7,271 nucleotides of DNA from Burkholderiales bacterium. Its GTDB lineage: Bacteria; Pseudomonadota; Gammaproteobacteria; Burkholderiales; CAIKXV01. Both the position numbers and the translations under genes were made by a program. Below are positions 1 to 6,499 of this stretch, piece after piece. The stretch lies in assembly GCA_019751575.1 (NCBI GenBank), contig JAIENF010000681.1, positions 1 through 7,271 of the forward strand, read 5' to 3'. The notes under the pieces were generated by a model. The model worked only from the letters and a program-made list of their open reading frames with translations, did no database searches and was not told the origin of the DNA. The first letter of the stretch is position 1, and the number at the start of each line of letters is the position of its first letter.

Positions 1-1
1 G

Positions 2-91
2 TCGATCTACCTGCGCGACCCGGAAGGCAACCGGGTCGAACTCAAGGGGCCACCGACCCGCCAGCTCGGGGATCCGAAGCCGCCAGCCTGA
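2..91 (+). CDS. VOC/glyoxalase-fold protein, C-terminal fragment
   Basis: This is the last 29 codons of a gene that begins before the window and stops at TGA 89-91. The tail contains YLRDPEGNRVEL, the closing strand and metal-site region typical of vicinal oxygen chelate (VOC) proteins such as glyoxalase I, bleomycin/fosfomycin resistance proteins and extradiol dioxygenases. In that family the Glu of the N-x-V/I-E-L element is commonly a metal ligand. A proline-rich tail of about 14 residues follows. The specific reaction cannot be told from a fragment. It lies on the same strand as the kinase gene, 69 bases upstream, so co-transcription is possible but not shown. Confidence 0.75.
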   Translation, partial: SIYLRDPEGNRVELKGPPTRQLGDPKPPA

Positions 92-160
92 ACGCGCCCG
101 CGGGGTACTGGCCATCTCCCCCGCCCGACGCTTTCCATCTTCCAGCGATGTGCGCCGATA
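92..160. other. Short intergenic gap before the sensor kinase
   Basis: This is a GC-rich spacer. It holds a possible 6-bp hairpin (GCGGGG 100-105 with CCCCGC 119-124, 13-base loop) with no T-run after it, so it is a poor terminator. A GATAAT hexamer at 157-162 resembles a -10 element but overlaps the first kinase ATG, and I see no convincing -35 at 16-18 bp. No strong Shine-Dalgarno precedes the ATG at 161. Confidence 0.4.
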
Positions 161-2434
161 ATGCGGCTGTCGCGCCGAACGTCCACCCAGGGAATCGACT
201 TGTCGCTCAGCACCAGAATCATCATTCTGCTACTGGTCGCGGTCGTGCCAGCCGTGTCGGTCGAGATCTACAACGACTGGCGGCTGCGGGGGGAGCGCGC
301 GGACGACCTGCGCCGCGTCGCCGCTTCCCAGGCCGACATGCTGTCCGGGGAACTGCAGCGCATCGTGACCGGCATGGCGCAGCTGCTGGTGGCCGCGGCC
401 AACGCGCCCGAGGCGCTGCGCGAAGACGCCGGCTGCAACGCCTACATGGCGCGGCTGGCGCGGTCGTTCGACTTCGTGTCGAACATAGGGGTCAGCGACA
501 CCAACGGCATGGTGCGCTGCCTCAATGAACCGTTCGAGCCCGGTACCACGTCGAACGCCGACCGGCGCCACTTCCAGGCCGCCATGGAGACCGGACGGTT
601 CTCGGTCGGGGACCTGTTCGTCGGCCGGCTCACTGGCCAGAAGGTGCTCGGCTTTGCCCATCCGGTGACGGACCCTCGCACCGGGCAGGTGACCGCAGTG
701 GTCTTCGCGTCCCTCAAGCTCAGCTGGCTCGCAGAGCAGTTCCGCGTGAAGCCACTGCAGCCGGGCACGCTGGTGGTGGTCGCGGACGCCAATGGCCGCA
801 TCATCACCAACCTGCCAGGCCCGGACCTGAGCGGGCAACTGCTGCCTGCGGACTGGAGCGCGCTGCTGAAGCAGCCCGGGCCCGGTGTGGTGCAGAAGGG
901 TGCCGAGCCGTTCTTCGGCACGCGTGACCAGTTCCTCGCCTACCTCCCCGATGGCACCGATCCCAAGGGGCTCGACATCCTGGTCGGGCTCGACAGCCAG
1001 CGCGCACTGCGCGAAATCGATGCGGCCAGCCTGCGCAGCAAGGCGGTCGCGCTGGCCGCCCTCGCCACCGGGCTGCTGCTCACGCTGATGCTCGTCCGGC
1101 TGCTCGTCAAGCGCCCGCTCGACGCGATCCTCGGCGTGGTGAAGGCGGTCGAGGCCGGCGATCTTTCCGCGCGTACCGGCGTGCGGCGCAGTCGCAGCGA
1201 GGTCGACCAGATCGCCGCGGCGCTCGACCACCTGCTCGACGAGATCGGACGGCGCATCCGCGAGAAGCAGGCGATCGAGGACCAGCTGCGCAGTGCGCGC
1301 GACGAGGCCGTGCGCATAAGCGCCGCGAAGACCGAGTTCCTGGCCTCGGCAAGCCATGACCTTCGCCAGCCGCTGCATACGCTGGCGCTGATCGCGCAGG
1401 TGCTGTCGCGGCCGCATCCGCCCGGGCAGCAGGCGCGCTCGGCACAGATCGTCAGCCGGGCGGTCAGCCACCTCGGGGCGATGGTCGAGACCCTGGTCGA
1501 TGTCGCCCAGCTCGACAGCGGACGCATCGCGCCGCGCATGCAGCCGGTGCACCTGGCACCGATCCTGTCCACCATCCACAACGAGTTCGCAGCCCTGGCC
1601 TCCGAGAAGCAGGTCGAGTTCGAGCTGATGCGTTGCGACGAGTGGGTGGTGTCCGATCCGACGCTGCTCAGCCGCATCGTGCGCAACCTGGTCTCGAACG
1701 CGATCAAGTTCACGCCGGCCGGCGGGCGCGTCACCGTGCGCCATGCACGATCGGCGCAGGGGCTGGTGCTGGCGGTGGAAGACACCGGCGTGGGTATCCC
1801 GCCCGGGAAGCAGCGCGAGATCTTCGAGGAGTTCCGGCAGCTGGGCAACCCGGAACGCGACCGGCGAAAGGGCATCGGGCTCGGGCTGACGATCGTCGAC
1901 AAGCTCAGCCGGCTGCTCGACCATCCGGTCGGTGTCGAGTCGGCGCCAGGCGCAGGCGCCACGTTCACCGTGACCATGAAGGCGTGCGATCCGGGCGTGG
2001 AGGAACTCCCGCCGGCAGGCAATTCATCGCTGCGCTTCGAGGCCCGCATCCTGGTGGTCGAGGACGACGCGCTGGTCGGCGAAGCCACGGCCTCGCTGCT
2101 GTCGGGCTGGGGCGCGACGGTAACCGTCGCGGTCAATGCGCCCGATGCGATCGCCCTGCTCGACGGCGCGACGTTCGATGCGGTGCTGTGCGACTTCAGG
2201 CTGCCAACCGGCAGTGGCGTCGACGTGCTGCGGTTCGCCCGGGCGAGGGCTTCGGGCACGCTGTGCGTGCTCATTACCGGAGATGCACCATGGAACATCG
2301 ATTCGATAACGCGGGAGGAAGGATTCCCGGTGCTGCGCAAGCCGGTGGCCGCCGCCGATTTCGTGCAGGCGCTGGCACCGCTGGCGCTGTCGTTGCCGCT
2401 TCCTGTGCCGCGGCCGGGGCTGGCCGATGAGTGA
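161..2434 (+). CDS. Double-Cache hybrid sensor histidine kinase with C-terminal receiver domain
   Basis: This is a 757-residue inner-membrane sensor. TM1 spans about residues 20-36. A periplasmic domain (about 37-293) looks like a double-Cache/PDC sensor: Cys92 and Cys120 may form a disulfide, and DRRHF at 134-138 matches the DR-x-F type element of these domains. TM2 is about 295-316, followed by a HAMP region and coiled helix to about 390. The H-box is SHDLRQPLHTL with phospho-acceptor His399. The ATPase domain has an N-box with Asn509 and Asn513, DTGVGI at 541-546, an F-box around 554-558 and GIGLGL at 571-576. A receiver domain (about 628-740) has Asp635/Asp636, phospho-acceptor Asp678, Thr706 and Lys727, so both modules look active. 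There is no HPt or DNA-binding domain, so a separate output partner is expected. ATG 161 is the only ATG after the upstream stop; TTG 200 has a better Shine-Dalgarno. It overlaps the amidase by 8 bases. The ligand is unknown. Confidence 0.9.
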   Translation: MRLSRRTSTQGIDLSLSTRIIILLLVAVVPAVSVEIYNDWRLRGERADDLRRVAASQADMLSGELQRIVTGMAQLLVAAANAPEALREDAGCNAYMARLARSFDFVSNIGVSDTNGMVRCLNEPFEPGTTSNADRRHFQAAMETGRFSVGDLFVGRLTGQKVLGFAHPVTDPRTGQVTAVVFASLKLSWLAEQFRVKPLQPGTLVVVADANGRIITNLPGPDLSGQLLPADWSALLKQPGPGVVQKGAEPFFGTRDQFLAYLPDGTDPKGLDILVGLDSQRALREIDAASLRSKAVALAALATGLLLTLMLVRLLVKRPLDAILGVVKAVEAGDLSARTGVRRSRSEVDQIAAALDHLLDEIGRRIREKQAIEDQLRSARDEAVRISAAKTEFLASASHDLRQPLHTLALIAQVLSRPHPPGQQARSAQIVSRAVSHLGAMVETLVDVAQLDSGRIAPRMQPVHLAPILSTIHNEFAALASEKQVEFELMRCDEWVVSDPTLLSRIVRNLVSNAIKFTPAGGRVTVRHARSAQGLVLAVEDTGVGIPPGKQREIFEEFRQLGNPERDRRKGIGLGLTIVDKLSRLLDHPVGVESAPGAGATFTVTMKACDPGVEELPPAGNSSLRFEARILVVEDDALVGEATASLLSGWGATVTVAVNAPDAIALLDGATFDAVLCDFRLPTGSGVDVLRFARARASGTLCVLITGDAPWNIDSITREEGFPVLRKPVAAADFVQALAPLALSLPLPVPRPGLADE
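189..202 (+). promoter_or_regulatory. Shine-Dalgarno-like AGGGAA before alternative TTG start of the kinase
   Basis: AGGGAA at 189-194 sits 5 bases before an in-frame TTG at 200-202 (codon 14). The annotated ATG at 161 has no comparable site. Starting at TTG would leave only a few residues before TM1, a common arrangement for sensor kinases. It would also place the GATAAT at 157-162 upstream of the coding region, where it could act as a -10. This is suggestive only, because TTG starts are uncommon. Confidence 0.3.
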
Positions 2435-4088
2435 GCCCCTGCATGCACTGTCGCTCGCCGAGCTCGCCCGGCATATCCGGTCGAAGCAGCTTTCGCCGGT
2501 GGAACTGGCCGGTTCGCTGATATCGCGCATCCGATCGCTCGATCCTCAGGTGAACGCGTTCATCACGCTCACCGCGGACCGCGCGATGGCGCAGGCGCGC
2601 AAGGCGGAAGCCGAGATCGCCGGTGGCGGCTGGCGCGGGCCGATGCACGGCATGCCGTTCGCACTGAAGGACATCTTCGAGACGGCGGGCATCCTGACTT
2701 CCGGGCATTCGCGCATCTGCATCGACCATGTGCCGGCCCGCGACGGCTTTGCCGTCGCCAGGCTGCATTCCGCCGGTGCGGTGCTGCTGGGGAAGCTCGC
2801 GACGCACGAGTTCGCGCATGGCGGTCCGTCGTTCGACCTGCCCTGGCCGCCGGCACGCAATCCGTGGAACCTCGAGCACATCACCGGTGGATCCAGCAGT
2901 GGCCCCGGCGCGGCGGTCGCCGCCGGGTTCGTGCCTGCCGCCCTGGGCAGCGATACCGGGGGTTCGATCCGCACGCCGTCCGCGCTGTGCGGGCTGGCCG
3001 GGCTGAAGCCCACGTACGGACTGGTCAGCCGGGGCGGCGTGCTGCCCAATTCCTGGTCGTTCGACCACTGCGGCCCGATGGCGAGAAGCGCCGAGGACTG
3101 CGCGATCGTGCTCCAGGCCATCGCGGGGCACGACCCGGCGGACCCTGCCAGCGCATCGCGGACGCCGCCCGACTACGTGGCCGCGCTGCGCAGCGGCGAG
3201 GACCTGGCCGGCGTACGCATCGGGGTCGCGCGCCACCTGTGGGAAGAAGAGGTCGACACCCCGGGCGAACTGGTGCGTGCGACCGATGCGGCGATCGACG
3301 TGCTGCGCGCGCTGGGCGCGACGGTGGAGACGGTCCGGATGTTCCCGGCGCAGGTCTACCATGACGTCAAGACGGTGATCTCCCTGCCCGAGCTGTTCTC
3401 GATCCATCGCGAATCGCTCATCTCGCGGCCCGGCGATTTCGGCGAAGACTTCCTCGGGCGCGGCGGACTGGCCGGGGCCCTCTTCCAGGCGTCGGACTAC
3501 ATGCTCGCGCAGCGCGTACGGCGCGGCCTGCTCGAGGCGGCCGTTCCGCTGTACGAACGTTTCGACGTGCTGGTGACGCCCGGCGCCGGCCCGGCGCCGC
3601 GCCTGGATGCCCACCGCACCGTGTCGTTCTGGGAGAAGCCGTCGCTGTTCTCGCCGTTCAGCGTGTTCGGCAATCCGGCGCTGGTCGTCTGCTGCGGTTT
3701 CGCGGCGAACGGGCTCCCGATGGGCCTGCAGATCGGCGGCCGCCCGTTCGACGAGGCGACCGTGCTGCGGGTCGGCCATGCCTACGAACGGGCGGCCGGC
3801 TGGCACGCGCGCCAGCCGTCGCTGGTCCCCGGCAGGTCCCGCCCGTCGGGGGGTGTACCCGCCCCGGCCGCACCGCTCGATGAACGGGTGACGCCGGCGG
3901 TGCGTGCGGCTGCATCGGCCCTCGCCGCGCAGGCCGGGTTGACGCTCGACGAGCGCCAGTTCGACCAGCTGCTGCGCGCCGCGCCGCATGCGTTCGACAT
4001 GATCCGGCGCATCCGCATGCCGCTGGCGCGCGCGTCGGAGCCTGCCAGCACCTTCCGCTTCGATCGCTGCACGCTGCCGGGGGAATGA
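2427..4088 (+). CDS. Amidase-signature family hydrolase with C-terminal AtzG-like extension
   Basis: This is a 553-residue cytoplasmic amidohydrolase of the amidase signature family, which hydrolyses amides to acids and ammonia with a Ser-cisSer-Lys triad. The triad is visible: Lys81 in FALKDIF, Ser156 as first Ser of GGSSSG, and nucleophile Ser180 in SDTGGSIRTP. The 75- and 24-residue spacings equal those of FAAH (K142, S217, S241). The core ends near residue 470 with the usual GLPMGLQIGGRPFDE region. After a proline-rich linker, residues about 489-547 form a small helical segment ending in EPASTFRF. It resembles the AtzG/DUF4089 and GatC-like small subunits that pair with amidases such as AtzE; this is recognition by eye. 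The substrate is unknown: nitrile-derived amide, allophanate-like and carboxybiuret-like compounds are all possible. ATG 2427 overlaps the kinase stop (ATGAGTGA), suggesting translational coupling. Confidence 0.9.
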   Translation: MSEPLHALSLAELARHIRSKQLSPVELAGSLISRIRSLDPQVNAFITLTADRAMAQARKAEAEIAGGGWRGPMHGMPFALKDIFETAGILTSGHSRICIDHVPARDGFAVARLHSAGAVLLGKLATHEFAHGGPSFDLPWPPARNPWNLEHITGGSSSGPGAAVAAGFVPAALGSDTGGSIRTPSALCGLAGLKPTYGLVSRGGVLPNSWSFDHCGPMARSAEDCAIVLQAIAGHDPADPASASRTPPDYVAALRSGEDLAGVRIGVARHLWEEEVDTPGELVRATDAAIDVLRALGATVETVRMFPAQVYHDVKTVISLPELFSIHRESLISRPGDFGEDFLGRGGLAGALFQASDYMLAQRVRRGLLEAAVPLYERFDVLVTPGAGPAPRLDAHRTVSFWEKPSLFSPFSVFGNPALVVCCGFAANGLPMGLQIGGRPFDEATVLRVGHAYERAAGWHARQPSLVPGRSRPSGGVPAPAAPLDERVTPAVRAAASALAAQAGLTLDERQFDQLLRAAPHAFDMIRRIRMPLARASEPASTFRFDRCTLPGE

Positions 4089-4102
4089 CGGCGTCCACCG
4101 AT

Positions 4103-4127
4103 CCCGGCAGGTCCGCCTGGCGCCGGG
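4103..4127. terminator. Possible bidirectional hairpin between convergent genes
   Basis: CCCGGCAGG (4103-4111) can pair with CCT (4116-4118) plus GCCGGG (4122-4127), with a TCCG loop and a 3-base bulge. It lies in the 62-base gap between the ends of the amidase and the convergent lipoprotein gene, where a shared terminator would be expected. There is no T-tract on either side, so intrinsic termination is uncertain. Confidence 0.3.
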
Positions 4128-4150
4128 CCGGAGCGGCGATCCAGCAAGGT

Positions 4151-4708
4151 TCAGGGTGCCGGTGGACTGCCGAGCTGGACCTGCGCGGCGATGGCGCCAC
4201 CCAGTACCACGCGCTGCATCAGCGCAGTCCCCACCTGCGAGGCCGGATCGTTGCCGCGCGTGCGCCAGGCTACCGACGTGGTGACATACCAGATGCCGTC
4301 CGGCAGCGCCGAGAAGGCGAAACGGCCATGGATGTCGCAGGTGGTGGTGCGCACCGCGCGGCCGAAGGCGGGATCGGGCGCCTCGATCTGCCGGGCTGCG
4401 CCCGGCGCGAGGTCATTGGATCCACGCTCGGTCCCGCCGTACAGACGCCGGATCCGGTCGCGGGTGTAAGGGCTGTCAGGCAGCAGTGCGACGGTCGCAC
4501 CGGCGCAGGTGCGGGCCTCGCCGCTGGCGGGCCGCACCACCGCGCTGCCGCGCACGGCATTCTTGCCTCGGGCCGAAGCCCAGGCCACGGCCGCCGGATC
4601 GAATGCGACGCCGGATGCGTCGCGTTCGGGCAGCGCCGAGCACCCCGCGCCGAGCAACGCGGCCATCATCAGCAGCCATGCATCCGGCCGCAACCTGTGC
4701 AATGCCAT
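4151..4708 (-). CDS. Small secreted lipoprotein, carboxypeptidase-regulatory-like fold
   Basis: This 185-residue protein has a lipoprotein signal peptide: Arg5 and Arg7, a hydrophobic run at residues 10-21, and a lipobox-like LLGAGC with Cys23 as the predicted lipidated residue. The -3 residue is Gly, permitted but less typical. The mature part is a small beta-rich domain. One segment (about 51-86) has a V-x-G-x-A strand, TCAGATVALLPDSPYT and a basic stretch; a second has CDIHGRFAFSALPDGIWYV. The G-x-F-x-F-x-x-L-x-x-G-x-Y/W pattern is typical of carboxypeptidase-regulatory-like beta-sandwich domains. Cys68 and Cys124 could pair. The start at 4708 is set by GGAGG 6 bases upstream; the same frame stays open much further, but only as antisense of the Bug gene. 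It is convergent with the amidase and divergent from the Bug operon, so it is probably an independent unit. The role is unknown. Confidence 0.75.
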   Translation of the reverse strand: MALHRLRPDAWLLMMAALLGAGCSALPERDASGVAFDPAAVAWASARGKNAVRGSAVVRPASGEARTCAGATVALLPDSPYTRDRIRRLYGGTERGSNDLAPGAARQIEAPDPAFGRAVRTTTCDIHGRFAFSALPDGIWYVTTSVAWRTRGNDPASQVGTALMQRVVLGGAIAAQVQLGSPPAP

Positions 4709-4714
4709 GCTGTT

Positions 4715-4719
4715 CCTCC
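4715..4719 (-). promoter_or_regulatory. Ribosome binding site of the lipoprotein gene
   Basis: On the minus strand GGAGG lies exactly 6 bases before the ATG at 4708-4706. It is one of the strongest Shine-Dalgarno sites in the window, and it fixes the start in a frame that otherwise stays open far upstream. Confidence 0.7.
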
Positions 4720-4723
4720 GCTG

Positions 4724-4740
4724 GACGCAAGCTGACGCAA
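4724..4740. repeat. Two GACGCAA direct repeats, 10-bp period
   Basis: GACGCAA occurs at 4724-4730 and again at 4734-4740, within near-repeats CTGGACGCAA and GCTGACGCAA. The 10-bp spacing puts both copies on the same face of the helix. The pair lies in the divergent region between the lipoprotein gene and the Bug/hydratase operon, where an operator would be expected. No regulator is known for it. Confidence 0.35.
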
Positions 4741-4761
4741 CGATCATGCTCGGGGGCCCGC

Positions 4762-4767
4762 TAGAAT
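4762..4767 (+). promoter_or_regulatory. Possible -10 element of the Bug/hydratase operon
   Basis: TAGAAT matches the TATAAT consensus at five of six bases and would place a start of transcription near 4774, about 40 bases before the chosen Bug start codon. I find no good -35 hexamer at 16-18 bp; CTGACG at 4732-4737 is 24 bp away, too far. If real, the promoter may need an activator. Confidence 0.25.
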
Positions 4768-4801
4768 TGCACGGGTTTTCTCCATCATGTTGCCCAACGA
4801 C

Positions 4802-4807
4802 GAAAGG
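4802..4807 (+). promoter_or_regulatory. Ribosome binding site choosing the Bug start
   Basis: GAAAGG ends 6 bases before ATG 4814. The upstream in-frame ATG at 4787 has only CT-rich sequence before it, so 4814 is the better start. Confidence 0.5.
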
Positions 4808-4813
4808 CTGTCC

Positions 4814-5839
4814 ATGCTGCCGCGATACGAAGATCCCGTTGCCGCCCCTGCGGATCCTGCAGCAGTGACGTGGCGGATCGCTTCTGCCCTGCCGCTCCTG
4901 TTCGCAGCGATCGCCTGCGTGCCGCACGCGATCGCTGCGGAAGCCTTCCCGGTGAAGCCGGTGCGCTTCATCGTGCCCTTTGCTGCCGGCGGCGCGGCCG
5001 ACGTGATGGCGCGCACGATCGGGGCGCAGTTTACCCAGGCATGGGGACAGACGACCATCATCGACAACCGCACCGGCGCCGGGGGCCTGATCGCCGCCGA
5101 ACTCACCGCGCGGGCCGGGGCCGATGGCTACACGCTGATGCTCGCGGAGCCGGCGCTGGCGAGCCTGCCGTCGCTCTACAGCAAGCTGTCGGTCGACGTG
5201 ATGCGCGACTTCACGCCGCTGGGCGGCATCGCGACGGCGCCGCAGGTGATCACCGTCGCCAACGTCGTGCCGGCGAAGACCGCCCAGGAACTGATCGCGC
5301 ATGCGCGCGGCAACCCCGGCAAGTTCAACTTCGGTTCGCCCGGCCGTGGCTCGACCGGGGACCTGAGCGGCGAGCTGTTCCGGATCATGGGCAAGTTCGA
5401 GTTCACCGTGGTTCCGTACAAGGGCGCGGTGCCCGCGCTGGCCGCGCTCGCAGGCGGCGAGGTCACCTTCTCCGCGAGCAGCATGCTCGCCGCGATGCCG
5501 CTGGTGAAGGCCGGAAAGATGCGCGCCATCGGCACCACCGGCCCGAAGCGGCACAGCCTCACGCCCGAGATCCCGACGATGGCCGAGCAGGGGCTGCCCG
5601 GCTACCAGATCATGCAGTGGTGGGGCCTGGTGTCCCCGCGCGGCACGCCCAAGGCGGTGGTGTCGACGATCAACACGGCCATCGGGCAGGCGCTGGCGAG
5701 CCCCGACATGAAGGAGCGGCTGGCCGGGCTCTACGCCGAGCCGTGGCCGAGCAGTCCCGAGGCGTTCGGCGCGTTCATCAAGAGCGAGATCGATGCGCTG
5801 GGCAAGATCATCCGTGCCGCCGGGATCAAGGCAGAATAG
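4814..5839 (+). CDS. Bug family (TctC-like) periplasmic solute-binding protein
   Basis: This 341-residue protein belongs to the Bug/TctC family of tripartite tricarboxylate-type binding receptors, which capture small, mostly carboxylated or polar solutes in the periplasm and are greatly expanded in Burkholderiales. Diagnostic segments are KPVRFIVPFAAGGAADVMAR (about 48-67), NRTGAGGLIAAE with a following DGYTLM, a GKFNFGSPGRGS segment, VPYKG, and the typical end GIKAE. The export signal has its hydrophobic core at about 22-42, with likely cleavage near AIAA-EAF. The N-region is long: besides ATG 4814 (Shine-Dalgarno GAAAGG), ATG 4787 and GTG 4865 are in frame, and GTG 4865 would give a more standard signal length. 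No TctA/TctB permease genes are present, as is common for orphan Bug proteins. The hydratase genes start 4 bases after its stop, so it probably binds that enzyme's substrate or a related molecule; this is inference. Confidence 0.9.
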   Translation: MLPRYEDPVAAPADPAAVTWRIASALPLLFAAIACVPHAIAAEAFPVKPVRFIVPFAAGGAADVMARTIGAQFTQAWGQTTIIDNRTGAGGLIAAELTARAGADGYTLMLAEPALASLPSLYSKLSVDVMRDFTPLGGIATAPQVITVANVVPAKTAQELIAHARGNPGKFNFGSPGRGSTGDLSGELFRIMGKFEFTVVPYKGAVPALAALAGGEVTFSASSMLAAMPLVKAGKMRAIGTTGPKRHSLTPEIPTMAEQGLPGYQIMQWWGLVSPRGTPKAVVSTINTAIGQALASPDMKERLAGLYAEPWPSSPEAFGAFIKSEIDALGKIIRAAGIKAE

Positions 5840-5843
5840 GGCC

Positions 5844-6161
5844 ATGGGCAAGCACGTACACGACATGGGCGGCGATCCGGCCGGTCCGATCGACCACGGC
5901 GAGCACGCCCGCACCCTGTTCGACCAGCGGGTCGACGCCATGCTGCGCCTGCTCGCGCACCCGCAGAAAGGCTACTTCACGGTCGACGCGATGCGCCGTT
6001 CGATCGAATCGCTCGACCCGCAGGCCTACCACGGGCTGGGGTACTACGAACGCTGGATGCGCGCGGTGCGCCAGCTGGCGATCGAGCGCGGCCTGGTCAG
6101 CCAGGCCGCGCTCGAGCAGCGGATGGCGGCGATCGCGGCGCAGCGCGGGGGGAAGGCATGA
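5844..6161 (+). CDS. Nitrile hydratase-family beta subunit, N-terminal half (ScnB-like)
   Basis: This 105-residue protein corresponds to the helical N-terminal domain of nitrile hydratase beta subunits. HVHDMGG near the N-terminus matches the conserved HD-x-GG opening. MRRSIESLDPQAY followed by GYYERW (about residues 50-71) matches the FRHSIERM...YYEHW region. Arg51 aligns with the conserved active-site Arg of that domain, which in characterised enzymes contacts the oxidised cysteines of the metal site. The protein ends where the inter-domain linker of a fused beta subunit would be, and the next gene supplies the rest. Thiocyanate hydrolase beta (ScnB) has this same role and gene position. 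ATG 5844 is chosen because its product opens with the family motif; an earlier in-frame ATG at 5793 lies inside the Bug gene. The Shine-Dalgarno is weak, so coupling to the Bug stop 4 bases upstream is likely. Confidence 0.85.
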   Translation: MGKHVHDMGGDPAGPIDHGEHARTLFDQRVDAMLRLLAHPQKGYFTVDAMRRSIESLDPQAYHGLGYYERWMRAVRQLAIERGLVSQAALEQRMAAIAAQRGGKA

Positions 6162-6499
6162 GCGGCGCATCGTCGCTCGCTGCCGGCGTCCCGGTCAGGG
6201 TCCGTACCGGCGAGCCGCAAACGCATTGCCGTACGCCGCATTACCTGCGCGGAAAGCGCGGCGTCGTGCTTCGCGCCCTGGGCCGTTATCCGAATCCCGA
6301 AGAGCTGGCCTACCACAAGCCCGGGATGCCTCCGCTCACGCTCTACCAGGTCGAGTTCGATGCGGCAGAGGTGTGGGGCGAGCGGCTGCACGAAGGGCCT
6401 TACCGCATCGTCGCAGACATCTTCGAGCACTGGCTGGAGCCATCGGTGCAGCCCGCGGTTCCGGGGCACGAGCAGGGAGCCTCGCATGACCGTGCATGA
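6158..6499 (+). CDS. Nitrile hydratase-family beta subunit, C-terminal SH3-like half (ScnA-like)
   Basis: This 113-residue protein corresponds to the SH3-like C-terminal domain of nitrile hydratase beta. VPVRVRTGEPQTHCRTPHYLRG (in two parts, residues 12-32) matches the VGDKVRV...HTRMPRYTRGK segment, and Arg25 aligns with the second conserved active-site Arg. LYQVEFDAAEVWGE and DIFEHWLEP match the family's VYTVSF...LWG and DLWDDYLEP endings. It contains the NPEELAYHKPG insertion that I associate with three-subunit enzymes such as thiocyanate hydrolase alpha. The start codon overlaps the preceding stop as ATGA, with a purine run (6147-6156) as ribosome binding site. The last 14 bases overlap the next gene. 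It is expected to join the N-half and the metal-binding subunit in one hetero-oligomer. Confidence 0.85.
   Translation: MSGASSLAAGVPVRVRTGEPQTHCRTPHYLRGKRGVVLRALGRYPNPEELAYHKPGMPPLTLYQVEFDAAEVWGERLHEGPYRIVADIFEHWLEPSVQPAVPGHEQGASHDRA
6474..6479 (+). promoter_or_regulatory. Ribosome binding site of the metal-binding subunit
   Basis: AGGGAG ends 6 bases before ATG 6486 and lies inside the preceding gene. It supports the start that includes the histidine-rich leader, against the longer open frame reaching back to 6360. Confidence 0.65.

Noticed and set aside
100..124. GCGGGG/CCCCGC hairpin as terminator of the VOC gene
   Set aside because: It is only 6 bp with a 13-base loop and no T-tract, which is expected by chance in DNA this GC-rich.
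230..2530. Long minus-strand open frames (up to 564 codons) opposite the sensor kinase
   Set aside because: They are antisense shadows typical of GC-rich DNA; the plus strand encodes complete kinase and receiver motifs and the minus products match no family.
2274..4200. Long minus-strand frames opposite the amidase
   Set aside because: The plus strand carries the full amidase triad with correct spacing; the antisense products are Arg/Pro/Ala-rich with no motifs.
4085..4735. Plus-strand frame of 216 codons opposite the lipoprotein gene
   Set aside because: No motifs, while the minus strand gives a signal peptide, lipobox, ribosome site and a recognisable beta domain.
4709..5941. N-terminal extension of the minus-strand lipoprotein frame to 596 codons
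   Set aside because: The extension is antisense to the Bug gene. The lipoprotein signal peptide and GGAGG ribosome site place the real start at 4708.
6360..6485. Longer start for the metal-binding subunit at 6360
   Set aside because: It would lie inside the preceding gene and encode Ser/Arg-rich residues unlike the family; AGGGAG supports ATG 6486.
4870..6489. 539-codon plus-strand frame across the Bug and hydratase genes
   Set aside because: It is low-complexity Arg/Gly/Ala-rich out-of-frame translation of three recognisable genes.
5844..6499. Split beta subunit as a sequencing frameshift
   Set aside because: The break lies at the natural domain linker, has an ATGA overlap with a purine-rich ribosome site, and matches the known three-gene organisation of thiocyanate hydrolase. 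An error cannot be fully excluded without relatives.
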